From Hoeflea_A sp965249925 (GTDB lineage: Bacteria > Pseudomonadota > Alphaproteobacteria > Rhizobiales > Rhizobiaceae), in contig OZ252260.1 of assembly GCA_965249925.1 (NCBI GenBank), positions 3,844,001-3,908,000 of the forward strand: a stretch of 64,000 bases of DNA. Reading direction: 5' to 3'. A program made the translations under genes and the position numbers. Under the pieces are notes generated by a model that did no database searches, had not been told where the DNA came from, and saw only the letters and a list, made by a program, of their open reading frames with translations. Position 1 is the first letter of the stretch; the number at the start of each line of letters is the position of its first letter. Below, piece by piece: positions 57,291 to 64,000 of this stretch.

Positions 57291-58091
57291 TTATCCGGTC
57301 CTTAGATCCCGCAGAAAACGGCTCATGCCGAGGGCGGTTTCCGGTGCCGTGATCTGTCGTTTGAAAGATGCCAGTTCTGCCCCCAGCCGCGCCTCGACGG
57401 AGGCCAGGCGGGCGTCATCCCAGACAAGACGCTTGGCGGCGAGCATGCTGCCGGCGACATGGTTGTCGGACAAAGCGTCGATCAATGCCCGCAGGGAACC
57501 TTGCAGATCGGCGCTGGGCACGACGCGCTGGGCAAGGCCGAGCGACAGCGCATCGATTGCCGCAATCCGCTCGTTGGTCAGCTGGATTTGCAGGGCGCGG
57601 CCGGCACCGACGCGTTCCGGCAGCAGGGCACTCCAGCCGCCGTCGGGTGAAAAGCCGACATGGGTGAAATAGGGCTGGATGAAAGCATCCTCGGCCAGCA
57701 GGACAATGTCGGAAGCAAAAACCAGGCCGGCCGAGCCACCGGTGATGGCGCCCTGTGCGGCCGTCACCACGATGGCGGGCATCGTCAACAGACGACGGAT
57801 GATGTCCTGCAGCGCCCCAACGACGCAATCGCTGTATTCGGTCAGGTTGCCGGCTTCGACCTCCGCCGCGAATGCGGCGACATCGCCGCCGGTGGAAAAA
57901 TGCCGGCCCTCGGCCTCTATCGTCAGGAAGACCGCACCTGCGGTCCGGGCCCGGTCGATCGCTGCGCCGAGAGCTTCAAGGATGCTTGGTTCGAGACTGT
58001 TGCAGCGGGTGGGTGCGGCCAGCGTCAATGCGGCATGGCGGTCGCCCGAGGCGAGCAGTGTCTCGCGATAGCCAACTGTGCCGGCGCTCAT
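57291..58091 (-). CDS. crotonase-superfamily enoyl-CoA hydratase/isomerase
   Basis: A 266-residue crotonase protein. EAEGRHFSTGGDVAAF and GAITGGSAGLVFASD hold the oxyanion-hole glycines. The position of the first catalytic Glu of hydratases (Glu144 in rat crotonase, GGGCE) is A/G here, while an acidic residue is present in GFSPDGGWSALLPERVG; this pattern is closer to enoyl-CoA isomerases and PaaG-type proteins than to true hydratases. It overlaps the tetR gene by 4 nt and precedes the ligase gene by 1 nt. Confidence 0.92.
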   Translation of the reverse strand: MSAGTVGYRETLLASGDRHAALTLAAPTRCNSLEPSILEALGAAIDRARTAGAVFLTIEAEGRHFSTGGDVAAFAAEVEAGNLTEYSDCVVGALQDIIRRLLTMPAIVVTAAQGAITGGSAGLVFASDIVLLAEDAFIQPYFTHVGFSPDGGWSALLPERVGAGRALQIQLTNERIAAIDALSLGLAQRVVPSADLQGSLRALIDALSDNHVAGSMLAAKRLVWDDARLASVEARLGAELASFKRQITAPETALGMSRFLRDLRTG

Positions 58092-58678
58092 GGTTCCAGC
58101 CCGTGTCGGATCAGGTCGAACGCATCATCGGCAATCCGGTCGAGATCCTCGCTGCCGCCCCACAGCACGTAGCGCTCGCCCAGAGTCTTGGCGATTCCCA
58201 TCAGCGCCCAGGCGCGCAGTTCCGCGTTGCCCGGCCGGATGTTGCCTTTCTCTGCGGCGCGGCTGAGCTGCCGCCTGTAGGCGTGAGCAAAGGAAGTGAA
58301 GTACGCCTTATAGGCCGGTGGATCGACGAAGCGCGCTTCTTCCACGATGCGGTAGAGCTCCGGGTGGTCGGCGACGAAGCTTAGGAACGCCTTGAGGCCA
58401 AGGCGCTCGGCGTCAAGCCGGTTGGCCGCCGGCGCGATGGCTTCGGCGATCACCTTGCGGGTCATCAGCCCCATCTCGGCAACCAGCTCGCGAAACACCT
58501 CCTCCTTGCTGGCGAAGTAGATGTAGAAGGTACCCTGTGCGGTCCCGGCCTCGCGTGTGATTTCCGAGATCGACGCATCGACGAAGCCACGCTCGCCGAT
58601 GACCCGCTCGGCCGCTCTGAGAATCTGCTCGCGCCGAGTCTTGCCGCGTTTGGTCTTGGGTGCCGTCGGTGTCGTCAT
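58088..58678 (-). CDS. TetR-family regulator of the acyl-CoA operon
   Basis: A 196-residue repressor: helix-turn-helix TRREQILRAAERVIGERGFVDASISEITREAGTAQGTFYIYFASKEEVFREL (about 13-64), then a helical ligand domain. The ATG at 58678 was selected; the frame continues upstream through the operator. It overlaps the crotonase gene by 4 nt and leads an operon of crotonase, acyl-CoA ligase and two hotdog hydratases. A 26-bp palindrome touches its start codon, so it likely represses itself, with relief by an acyl-CoA as in other fatty-acid TetR regulators. The same palindrome lies in the ABC importer promoter at 39 kb. Confidence 0.93.
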   Translation of the reverse strand: MTTPTAPKTKRGKTRREQILRAAERVIGERGFVDASISEITREAGTAQGTFYIYFASKEEVFRELVAEMGLMTRKVIAEAIAPAANRLDAERLGLKAFLSFVADHPELYRIVEEARFVDPPAYKAYFTSFAHAYRRQLSRAAEKGNIRPGNAELRAWALMGIAKTLGERYVLWGGSEDLDRIADDAFDLIRHGLEP

Positions 58679-58680
58679 GA

Positions 58681-58706
58681 CAAACATGAATTCCGATTCA
58701 TGTTTG
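58681..58706. promoter_or_regulatory. TetR operator, copy 2 (autoregulatory)
   Basis: CAAACATGAAT-TCCG-ATTCATGTTTG is a perfect 11-bp inverted repeat with a 4-bp centre, ending 2 bp before the tetR start codon (minus strand). Its 10-bp arms AAACATGAAT/ATTCATGTTT are identical to those at 39046-39069. Binding here would block the promoter and the ribosome site together. Confidence 0.8.
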
Positions 58707-58734
58707 AAGTAACACGCGCCGTCTGGGGCGTCAA
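58706..58734 (-). promoter_or_regulatory. candidate promoter of the tetR-led operon
   Basis: On the minus strand TTGACG (58734-58729) and TACTTC (58711-58706) are 17 bp apart; the -35 is good and the -10 poor. The operator starts at the last base of the -10 and runs downstream, so a bound repressor would sit on the transcription start. Confidence 0.35.
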
Positions 58735-58784
58735 TCGGACAAGCGAGCCGGGCGCGATGCGGGCTCACATCAGCGTTATCCATG

Positions 58785-59270
58785 TCAATCGTTGCGCGGG
58801 ACCCGTAACACCTGGCCGGGGAAGATCAGATTCGGATTGGTGACAATGTGCTGATTGGCCTGCTGAATGGGCTGCCAATCGGAGTTCCCGTAGTGCTGCT
58901 GTGCGATCGATGTCAGTGTATCGCCGGGCGCGACCGTATGAATACGGTAGCCGGTGTAGCCGGATATGATCATCGGCCCGTATAGAACCGGCACGATAAC
59001 GGTCGGGGTCGGCCCCTCGCCACCGGCGCTGTCGTCGGTTACGGTGAGCAGGAGCCGGTCAAGCGTAAACCCGACGTCGTCCGGAATACTGACGCTGGCC
59101 TGGAACTGGCGCAACGCCGTGGATCCGGCCGTGGCGGCGCCGACCACCTCGTCGTGGCCGTCGCTGATCCGAACGGTGAGATGGGCCTCGAAACCGACGG
59201 CGTTGCCGGCGATCAAAATGGTCTGGCCGACCAGGTCGAAGGGCTGTGGCTGCTGAATATCGATATTCAT
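58785..59270 (-). CDS. Gmad2-LysM protein
   Basis: A 161-residue protein. Residues about 8-95 (QPFDLVGQTILIAGNAVGFEAHLTVRISDG ...) resemble the Ig-like Gmad2 domain first noted in spore germination proteins; residues about 108-158 are a LysM domain (YRIHTVAPGDTLTSIAQQHYGN... NPNLIFPGQVLRVP) that binds peptidoglycan or chitin-like glycans. There is no signal peptide at the chosen start (59270), which is odd for a cell-wall binding protein; many bacterial single-LysM cytoplasmic proteins (YgaU/Kbp-like) share this. Single gene beside tetR. Confidence 0.85.
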   Translation of the reverse strand: MNIDIQQPQPFDLVGQTILIAGNAVGFEAHLTVRISDGHDEVVGAATAGSTALRQFQASVSIPDDVGFTLDRLLLTVTDDSAGGEGPTPTVIVPVLYGPMIISGYTGYRIHTVAPGDTLTSIAQQHYGNSDWQPIQQANQHIVTNPNLIFPGQVLRVPRND

Positions 59271-59351
59271 TGGGGGCCTCTCCTTGGCGGGGTTGGTGTA
59301 ATCCGCCGCCACAAGAGGGTGCCATTCGAGCTGGTCTTTTTGATGACTGGC

Positions 59352-59528
59352 TTAGCTGATGGAAATGCCGCCAAGGATCTGCGGATGAAGCCGTTCGTCA
59401 TACGGTCTGCGACGCAACTCGGCACGCACCCGCTTCAGACCCTGCCGGAAGATCTCATTTCGCTGCCGACGCGTGCGGATGACCTGATCGACATCGTCAT
59501 AGCTGGCCATATGAAACTTCTTAGACAT
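59352..59528 (-). CDS. unlisted 58-residue basic small protein
   Basis: On the minus strand an ATG at 59528 preceded by GAGGA at 6 nt spacing opens a 58-codon frame ending TAA (59354-59352). The product begins MSKKFHMASY and is rich in Arg, Gln, Asp and Glu, with a likely long amphipathic helix in the middle (residues ~12-40) and RRRPYDERLHPQILGG toward the end. Too short for a standard gene call but with good ribosome site and protein-like composition. No family recognised. It lies between the LysM gene (82 nt downstream) and the divergent XRE-cupin gene. Confidence 0.5.
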   Translation of the reverse strand: MSKKFHMASYDDVDQVIRTRRQRNEIFRQGLKRVRAELRRRPYDERLHPQILGGISIS

Positions 59529-59728
59529 GGTGTCCTCATTTCATGTTGTATTTGCAATAGTATCTTGCGTCGATCCCAACATAGGCCTGCCGACATGACC
59601 GCGCCAATCGATCTTCCCTATGACTGCGATAGGCGGCAACTATCGAAACGATCGGAAAGTGGATTCCAGGATATTGGATTGCCGGTTCAGGATTTGACAT
59701 TTTCGCGCTGTCCCCTGAAGCTGCGTGC

Positions 59729-60319
59729 ATGGATGCCGTTTCACCGCCCGATATCGGCCGTCTTGTCCGCCAGGCCCGCAAAAATCTCGGCCTGACCCTG
59801 GAGGGTGTCGCCGAACGCAGTGGCGTATCGCGGTCGATGCTCTCGGCGATCGAGCGGGGCACGGTCAATCCGACATTTTCTATCGTTTGGTCGCTAACCC
59901 AGGCATTGGGACTTGATCTTGCCTCGCTGGATGGTGGGCAGCCGCGCGACGATCCGATCGAGCATGTGCACGGTTATTCCACGCCGGTACGGCGCAGTGC
60001 CGATGGAAAGTGCACGCTTTCCATGCTCAGCCCCCGGCGTACGGTGCTTCCGGTCGAATGGTACCGGCTTCAGATGCAGCCGGGCGGATGCCTGGCGTCC
60101 GGGGCCCATGCCGCCGGGACATACGAACACCTGACCTGCCTGACCGGCACCCTTTCGGTGACGGTGGACGATCGGACGGTTCGGGCCGAGGCCGGCGATA
60201 CGCTGCGTTACCGGGCCGACCGGGCGCACCGCATCGACAATGTCGACGATGGAGAAACGGATGCGTTGTTGCTGGTGGCACAGCCGCAGCGGATCCACGA
60301 TCCGGCACCGAAGGTTTGA
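59729..60319 (+). CDS. XRE-family regulator with C-terminal cupin domain
   Basis: A 196-residue regulator: helix-turn-helix (IGRLVRQARKNLGLTLEGVAERSGVSRSMLSAIERGTVNPTFSIVWSLTQALG, about 8-62) and a cupin sensor domain (about 100-190, with GTYEHLTCLTGTLSVTVDDRTVRAEAGDTLRYRADRAHRIDN). This architecture often regulates amino-acid catabolism genes. It stands 76 nt upstream of kbl-tdh in the same direction, so control of threonine breakdown is likely. Confidence 0.93.
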   Translation: MDAVSPPDIGRLVRQARKNLGLTLEGVAERSGVSRSMLSAIERGTVNPTFSIVWSLTQALGLDLASLDGGQPRDDPIEHVHGYSTPVRRSADGKCTLSMLSPRRTVLPVEWYRLQMQPGGCLASGAHAAGTYEHLTCLTGTLSVTVDDRTVRAEAGDTLRYRADRAHRIDNVDDGETDALLLVAQPQRIHDPAPKV

Positions 60320-60395
60320 CAAGCGGCGCCATCGCTTGACAGCCTGCAATGAATTCCAATATCCAGGAACTAATCCAAAATTTCGGAAACAGGTG

Positions 60396-61610
60396 ATGTC
60401 CAAATCTCTCATCCAAAAGGCCGAACAGGCCCTGGCGGACATAGACGCCGCCGGGACCCGCAAGGACGAGCGGCTGATCGTTTCGCCGCAATCAACCCAA
60501 ATCCGCACGCTAGTCGGTTCCGATCCGACCGCACACGACACCCGCGACGTGCTCAATTTCTGCGCCAACAACTATCTTGGATTGGCCGACGATCCGCGCT
60601 TGATTGCCGCCGCCAAGCTGGCCCTCGACACCCATGGCTTCGGCATGGCCTCGGTGCGCTTCATCTGCGGCACCCAGGATCTGCACCGAGAGCTCGAACT
60701 GCGCACTGCCGACTTTCTGCGCGTTGCGGATGCAATCGTCTTTCCGTCCTGTTTCGACGCCAATGGCGGAATCTTCGAACCGCTGCTCGGACCCGAGGAT
60801 GCGGTGATTTCCGACAGCCTCAACCATGCCTCGATCATCGACGGCGTGCGGCTGTGCAAGGCGCAGCGCTTTCGCTACGCCAACAACGACATGGCGGATC
60901 TGGAGCGCCAGCTTGTTGCGGCGCGCGACTGCGGCGCCCGGCTGATCGTTACCGACGGCGTGTTCTCCATGGATGGAATCATGGCCGATCTGCCGGCGAT
61001 TTGCGATCTGGCGGACAAGCACGACGCGCTGGTCATGGTCGACGATTGCCATGCCACCGGGTTCATCGGTGCCCGCGGTGCAGGTACGCCGGAATTCCAT
61101 GGAGTCGAGGGTCGGGTGCACATTCTCACCGGCACTTTCGGCAAGGCGCTGGGCGGCGGATCCGGCGGCTATGTGGCAGGTCCGAAACCGATCGTCGATC
61201 TGTTGCGGCAGCGGGCGCGTCCCTATCTGTTCTCCAATGCGGTGGCGCCGCCGATCGCCGCCGCGGCACTGACCGCGATCGATATCGCCGAGCGGGCTGA
61301 CGACCTGCGCGAACGGCTGCGCGTCAACGCGGCCCGGTTCCGCAAAGGCATGAGCGAGGCCGGCTTCACGCTCGTCGAGGGCGATCATCCGATCATCCCG
61401 GTGATGATCGGCGATGCGGCTTTAGCAGCCCGGCTTGCCGATTCACTGCTGGCCCGTGGCATCTATGTCGTGGCGTTCTCCTATCCGGTGGTGCCCAAGG
61501 GTCTGGCGCGTATCCGCACCCAGATGTCGGCGGCCCACACGGCGGAGCAGATCGACCGGGCGGTCGAGGCGTTCACAACCGCCGGGCGTGAGCACAGCAT
61601 CATCGGCTGA
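60396..61610 (+). CDS. kbl: 2-amino-3-ketobutyrate CoA ligase (glycine C-acetyltransferase)
   Basis: A 404-residue PLP enzyme that splits 2-amino-3-ketobutyrate with CoA into glycine and acetyl-CoA, the second step of threonine catabolism. LNFCANNYLGLADDP, SVRFICGTQDLHRELE, MVDDCHATGFIGARGAG and TFGK250ALGGGSGGY (PLP lysine) are family blocks. The start at 60396 was chosen. tdh follows 16 nt later, so this is the classic kbl-tdh operon. Confidence 0.97.
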   Translation: MSKSLIQKAEQALADIDAAGTRKDERLIVSPQSTQIRTLVGSDPTAHDTRDVLNFCANNYLGLADDPRLIAAAKLALDTHGFGMASVRFICGTQDLHRELELRTADFLRVADAIVFPSCFDANGGIFEPLLGPEDAVISDSLNHASIIDGVRLCKAQRFRYANNDMADLERQLVAARDCGARLIVTDGVFSMDGIMADLPAICDLADKHDALVMVDDCHATGFIGARGAGTPEFHGVEGRVHILTGTFGKALGGGSGGYVAGPKPIVDLLRQRARPYLFSNAVAPPIAAAALTAIDIAERADDLRERLRVNAARFRKGMSEAGFTLVEGDHPIIPVMIGDAALAARLADSLLARGIYVVAFSYPVVPKGLARIRTQMSAAHTAEQIDRAVEAFTTAGREHSIIG

Positions 61611-61626
61611 ACGCAGGAGCCGTCCC

Positions 61627-62649
61627 ATGCGCGCACTCGTCAAACAGCATCCGAAACCTGGCCTGGTCCTGCGAGAGGTCGAGGCTCCGCGGCCCGGATC
61701 CGGGGAGGTGCGCATCCGCGTCACCCGCGCCTCGATCTGCGGCACCGATCTGCACATCTACAATTGGGACGATTGGGCGGCTGCCAACGTGCCGACGCCA
61801 CTGACCATCGGTCATGAGTTCGTCGGCATCATCGACGAACTCGGCGATGGCGTGACGACCTTCGAGGTCGGCCAGCGGGTGTCCGGCGAGGGGCACATTG
61901 TCTGCGGAACCTGCCGCAATTGCCGCGCCGGCCGCGAGCATCTGTGCATCAACACGAAAGGAATCGGCGTCAACCGGCCAGGTGCCTTCGCCGATTACCT
62001 GGTGATTCCCGAACACAATGTGTATCCGATTCCCGAAGCGGTCTCCGACGACGAGGCGTCGATCCTCGATCCCTTTGGCAACGCGGTGCATACGGCGCTC
62101 GGCTTCGATCTTGCCGGTGAGGACGTGCTGATCACCGGCGCCGGTCCGATCGGCCTGATGGCTGCCGCCATCTGCCGCCACGCCGGGGCGCGCCATGTCG
62201 TGGTGTCCGATATCAACGAGAAACGCCTGGCCCTGGCCGACCGCATGGGCGCCTCGCGCAGTGTCGTCGCCGGCCAGGAGAGTCTGTCGACGGTCATGGA
62301 TGATCTTGGCATGAAGGAGGGCTTCGACATCGGCCTCGAAATGTCCGGTGCTCCGGCCGCCCTCGACGACATGATCGGGTCCGCCAACAACGGCGCCCAT
62401 ATCGGCCTGCTCGGCATCTACCACGGTCCCGTTACCGTCGATCTCAACAAGGCGATCTTCAAGGGACTGCAGTTTAAGGGCGTCTACGGTCGCGAGATGT
62501 TCGACACCTGGCACAAGGGCCTGGCGATGCTGGAAAGCGGTCTCGACATCACTCCGGTGATCAGCCATCACTTTGCCTTCGACGACTTTCAACGAGGCTT
62601 CGATGTGCTCAACGCCGGCGAAGCCTGCAAGGTCGTGCTTGTTCTGTAG
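61627..62649 (+). CDS. tdh: L-threonine 3-dehydrogenase
   Basis: A 340-residue zinc-dependent medium-chain dehydrogenase that oxidises threonine to 2-amino-3-ketobutyrate with NAD+. C38-G-T40 and H43 (catalytic zinc and proton relay), H63-E64, and structural zinc cysteines C93, C96, C99 and C107 match the E. coli enzyme numbering. The NAD site is GAGPIGLMAA. AGGAG precedes the ATG at 61627. Together with kbl it converts threonine to glycine and acetyl-CoA. Confidence 0.97.
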   Translation: MRALVKQHPKPGLVLREVEAPRPGSGEVRIRVTRASICGTDLHIYNWDDWAAANVPTPLTIGHEFVGIIDELGDGVTTFEVGQRVSGEGHIVCGTCRNCRAGREHLCINTKGIGVNRPGAFADYLVIPEHNVYPIPEAVSDDEASILDPFGNAVHTALGFDLAGEDVLITGAGPIGLMAAAICRHAGARHVVVSDINEKRLALADRMGASRSVVAGQESLSTVMDDLGMKEGFDIGLEMSGAPAALDDMIGSANNGAHIGLLGIYHGPVTVDLNKAIFKGLQFKGVYGREMFDTWHKGLAMLESGLDITPVISHHFAFDDFQRGFDVLNAGEACKVVLVL

Positions 62650-62655
62650 TATGGT

Positions 62656-63924
62656 TCAGTCTGTTTTCGCCGGCGTGAACCGCAGTGCGAGAATCCCGTA
62701 GATGAACATGGCCGCGAAACCAATGGCTGCTAGCAGGTAGGGCAGGCGCAGTGCCGCCTCGCGACCCAGGCCGGGCTCGCTCCAGGCGACGACCAAACCG
62801 CCGGCCAAGGCGCCCAGCGGCATCATGCCCCAGCCGAAAAACCGGTAGATGCTGTTCACCCGGCCGAGAATATCCTGCGGAATAGTGCGTTGGCGATAGG
62901 ACACCGTGACGACGTTCCACAGCATGGCGGCGACCAACTCGACGAACAGGGCGATGCCGACAAGGATCGCCGAGCCCGTCACGAAGATCAGAACGAAAGG
63001 CAGCGGAAAGATCGCCAGCGCCACGAACAGGCTGCGCCCGGCGCCGATCCGCGCTGCGATCGCCGGACAGACAAGCCCACCGACCACACCACCGGCAGCA
63101 CCTGCCGTCAGCAGCATGCCGTAGCCGAAAGCTGTCAGTCCCAGCACCTCCTGCGAATAGAGCACAAGAACGGTCAGTGCCATGGTGTTGAGCGCGTTCA
63201 GAATTCCAAGCATCACCGCCAACTGCAGGATCAGCCGATGCGACAGAATCCAGGCGATACCCGCTTTCATTTCGCGCCAGAAACCGTCCGGCAGCCGAAC
63301 GGCATTGCGTGCCGGAAAGGCGATGCACCAGACGCACCAGGCCGACAGGCCGAACATGATCGCGTCGAAACCGAACGGCAGAGGCACGGCGACGGCGATC
63401 AGCAGCCCGGCGAGCGGTGGGCCGACGAATGAACCCATCACCTGTTCGATGCTCCAGATTTGACCGTTGGCCTTTTCCAGATCGCGGCTTTCGACCAGCA
63501 CCGGCAGCACCGTTTGGGCGGCATTGTCACGGAATACTTCCGCTGCGCCGAGAAGAAATGCGATCGTTGACAGTGCCAGAATCAGCGGCAACGCCGCACC
63601 GGCTTGATCGTCGAGCGGTAAAGCGGGTGCGGCCAAAATCAGGGCGACAACACCAAAACTCAGAAGCAGCCGCAAAAGGTCGGCGCGCACCATGACCTTC
63701 TGCCGGTCGGCACGATCGATGACGACGCCGGCCGGCAGGGCGAACAGGAACCACGGCAGCCGCGTGGCAAAGGCCACCAGTGCGATGAGCAACGGATCTC
63801 GGGTGATCAGGGTTGCGAGCCACGGAAACGCCAGTGCTGAAATACCGTCACCGAGATTGGAGAAAGCACTGCCGGTGAACAGCAGTCGGTAGTTCCGGTT
63901 CTGACGCAGCAGCAACGCCGTCAT
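62656..63924 (-). CDS. MFS transporter (MFS_3 / EntS-like)
   Basis: A 422-residue membrane protein with about twelve helices. N-terminal LLRQNRNYRLLFTGSAFSNLGDGISALAFPWLA and VVIDRADRQKVMVRADLLR (motif A form of this subfamily) and the DNAAQTVLPVLVESRDLEKANGQIWSIEQVMGSFVGPPLAGLLI block are typical of MFS_3 / enterobactin-exporter-like proteins. Export of a siderophore, drug or metabolite is plausible; substrate unknown. Convergent with tdh (6 nt between stops). Confidence 0.9.
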   Translation of the reverse strand: MTALLLRQNRNYRLLFTGSAFSNLGDGISALAFPWLATLITRDPLLIALVAFATRLPWFLFALPAGVVIDRADRQKVMVRADLLRLLLSFGVVALILAAPALPLDDQAGAALPLILALSTIAFLLGAAEVFRDNAAQTVLPVLVESRDLEKANGQIWSIEQVMGSFVGPPLAGLLIAVAVPLPFGFDAIMFGLSAWCVWCIAFPARNAVRLPDGFWREMKAGIAWILSHRLILQLAVMLGILNALNTMALTVLVLYSQEVLGLTAFGYGMLLTAGAAGGVVGGLVCPAIAARIGAGRSLFVALAIFPLPFVLIFVTGSAILVGIALFVELVAAMLWNVVTVSYRQRTIPQDILGRVNSIYRFFGWGMMPLGALAGGLVVAWSEPGLGREAALRLPYLLAAIGFAAMFIYGILALRFTPAKTD

Positions 63925-64000
63925 GTCGCGGATCCTTCCCTACGGCACATCAGGGTGGTCGGATTCATGCCAGGCCAAGGCGCCGTCGCAGCCCGTCATA

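Noticed and set aside
63925..64000. End of a further minus-strand gene at the window edge
   Set aside because: Two frames could end here (stops at 63965-63967 and 63940-63942), both with short protein-like tails; too little sequence is visible to choose.
1..64000. Mobile elements, prophage, CRISPR arrays, tRNA or rRNA genes
   Set aside because: No transposase, integrase, phage structural gene, regular spaced repeat or recognisable tRNA/rRNA segment was seen; a covariance-model scan would be needed to exclude small RNAs.

Overview
The window is GC-rich, densely coded DNA from an alphaproteobacterium, probably of the order Hyphomicrobiales. Evidence: a plant/rhizobial-type gshA beside rsmE, an LpiA/MprF aminoacyl-phosphatidylglycerol synthase next to a VirJ/AcvB-type hydrolase, DUF3422, DUF1127 and DUF2164 genes, and several ABC/TRAP uptake operons with GntR, LysR, IclR and TetR regulators. 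The species cannot be named from sequence alone. No tRNA, rRNA, CRISPR array, insertion sequence or prophage was recognised.

Layout. 1-2776: end of an acid-catabolism operon (IlvD/Edd dehydratase, beta-hydroxyacid dehydrogenase, GntR regulator, arylmalonate-decarboxylase-like enzyme). 3130-9056: a five-gene, mostly overlapping operon with a COX/alpha-dioxygenase-like haem enzyme, a possible P450 remnant, an Fe-S Old Yellow Enzyme, a RoxA-like di-haem cytochrome c and a small membrane protein; it looks like a lipid-oxidation (oxylipin-like) pathway. 9087-14059: ATP-grasp-like protein, mprF and a virJ-like hydrolase gene broken by an in-frame TAG. 14220-18178: Hen1/Pnkp RNA-repair operon. 18406-23419: periplasmic redox and envelope genes and a TPP enzyme. 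23440-25838 (minus): deaminase, acetyltransferase, an SAH-hydrolase paralogue with altered active site, DUF2164. 26046-38882: exporter, xseA, YccF, LysR, DUF1127, DUF937, M48 protease, gshA, rsmE and other housekeeping or conserved unknown genes.

39108-44697: a branched-chain-type ABC importer operon plus an alpha/beta hydrolase. 44728-46799: LysR regulator divergent from a fatty-acid-hydroxylase/sterol-desaturase-family gene. 46821-55029: IclR regulator divergent from a GMC oxidoreductase, TRAP transporter, formyltransferase and class III aminotransferase set. 55078-58678 (minus): TetR, crotonase, acyl-CoA ligase and two hotdog hydratases in one overlapping operon. 58785-62649: Gmad2-LysM protein, an unlisted 58-residue small protein, XRE-cupin regulator and kbl-tdh threonine catabolism. 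62656-63924: MFS exporter.

The most informative non-coding signal is a 24-bp inverted repeat, AAACATGAAT-N4-ATTCATGTTT, found both directly upstream of the tetR-led acyl-CoA operon and in the promoter of the ABC importer operon about 19.6 kb away. It suggests one TetR-family regulon that imports a carboxylic acid, activates it to a CoA thioester and starts its degradation.
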